Source: Mariprofundus ferrinatatus (GTDB taxonomy: Bacteria; Pseudomonadota; Zetaproteobacteria; Mariprofundales; Mariprofundaceae). Taken from it: a stretch of 64,000 nt of DNA. Below the pieces are notes generated by a model that was not told the origin of the DNA, made no database searches, and saw nothing but the letters and a program-made list of their open reading frames with translations. Where the stretch lies: NCBI RefSeq assembly GCF_002795825.1, contig NZ_CP018800.1, forward strand, positions 62,001 through 126,000, in the 5' to 3' direction. Shown piece by piece: positions 63,850 to 64,000 of this stretch. The stretch's first letter is position 1, and every line of letters begins with the position of its first letter. The position numbers were made by a program, and so were the translations under genes.

Positions 63850-64000
63850 TGCGGGCACTGGTGATTGATGACGACGATGGGATTCGCTGGATTCTTGACC
63901 GTGTGCTCAAAGAGGAGGCGGTGGAGGTTGTGCAGGCCGGCACGATTGCCGAAGCTGAAGAAGCGCTGGCTGATGGCGCCTTTGATATCGCATTCCTCGA
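63849..64000 (+). CDS. ntrC: Nitrogen-regulation response regulator NtrC, 5' part
   Basis: The first 50 codons of a response regulator: MRALVIDDDDGIRWILDRVL with the acidic pocket Asp residues, cut off at FDIAFL, just before the phospho-accepting Asp. The position after ntrB in a TGATG overlap makes NtrC (sigma-54 activator) the natural call. The AAA+ and DNA-binding domains lie beyond the window. Confidence 0.85.
   Translation, partial: MRALVIDDDDGIRWILDRVLKEEAVEVVQAGTIAEAEEALADGAFDIAFL

Overview
The window reads as chromosomal DNA of a Gram-negative proteobacterium. It has Lgt and UppP, a TonB-like protein, an RND metal pump with an outer-membrane channel, 6S RNA between zapA and the folate cyclo-ligase gene, the rpsU-yqeY-dnaG-rpoD operon, a dusB-ntrB-ntrC run, and a regulatory PTS that combines HPr kinase, RapZ and EIIA-Ntr. 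This mix, long-type HPF included, fits an early-branching proteobacterium. A zetaproteobacterium such as Mariprofundus is my best guess, but it rests on gene content and not on any search. Almost all of the DNA is coding, genes sit in tight and often overlapping operons, and no insertion sequence, integrase, prophage or CRISPR array is visible.

Layout. 1-5.6 kb: end of a TauE-type exporter, then the complete elongasome operon mreB-mreC-mreD-mrdA-rodA on the minus strand, preceded by xthA. 6.5-10.3 kb: small ORF, lgt, uppP, sppA. 10.3-17.8 kb: a CusCBA-type heavy-metal efflux operon flanked by a Cys/His/Met-rich exported ORF, a DUF411 lipoprotein and a TlpA-like thioredoxin lipoprotein. 17.8-21 kb: GAF-SpoIIE phosphatase, then an HxlR regulator divergent from a DUF4442 thioesterase and a DsbA-fold isomerase across a phased operator array. 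21-26 kb: TolB-like propeller, an AT-rich AlkC gene, a small unknown ORF, a PolB-like 3'-5' exonuclease and murJ. 26-31 kb: rpsU-yqeY-dnaG-rpoD. 31-34 kb (minus): zapB-like, zapA, 6S RNA, fau, ymdB, with ccdA and cutA beside them. 34-43 kb: acs, a large AsmA/DUF748 protein, TerB-like protein, histone-deacetylase-family protein, ggt, mutY. 43-48 kb: TonB-like/Gx-transporter/NusG-II trio, a truncated SDR, mscS, a cupin oxygenase, a zinc-ribbon membrane protein. 48-57 kb: DEAD-box helicase, a CAU tRNA, bolA-grxD, rpoN, hpf, then ptsN-hprK-rapZ-EIIA(Man)-ptsH-ptsI. 57-64 kb: bioB, an Aer-like chemoreceptor behind a sigma-28 promoter, a small Cys protein, a Dabb protein, engB, dusB, ntrB and the start of ntrC.

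How the parts work together. Envelope growth (MreBCD, PBP2, RodA, MurJ, UppP), lipoprotein maturation (Lgt) and division (ZapA and its coiled-coil partner) are well represented. Nitrogen and carbon control are clustered: RpoN, EIIA-Ntr, HPr with both His15 and Ser46, HprK and RapZ lie in one co-oriented run with no sugar permease, and NtrB/NtrC lie a few kb downstream. A copper/silver-type defence operon supplies efflux plus periplasmic metal-binding and thiol proteins.

No wholly new defence or mobile system stands out. The most interesting non-textbook signals are regulatory: a 6S RNA whose closing stem lies inside the zapA coding end; a strong promoter and a start-stop-coupled micro-ORF in front of rpoN; about 30-bp-phased GGTTTC/GAAACC operators at the HxlR locus; a near-consensus FliA promoter for the chemoreceptor; a probable CTG-initiated 920-residue protein; and the TonB-like/Gx/NusG-II gene trio.
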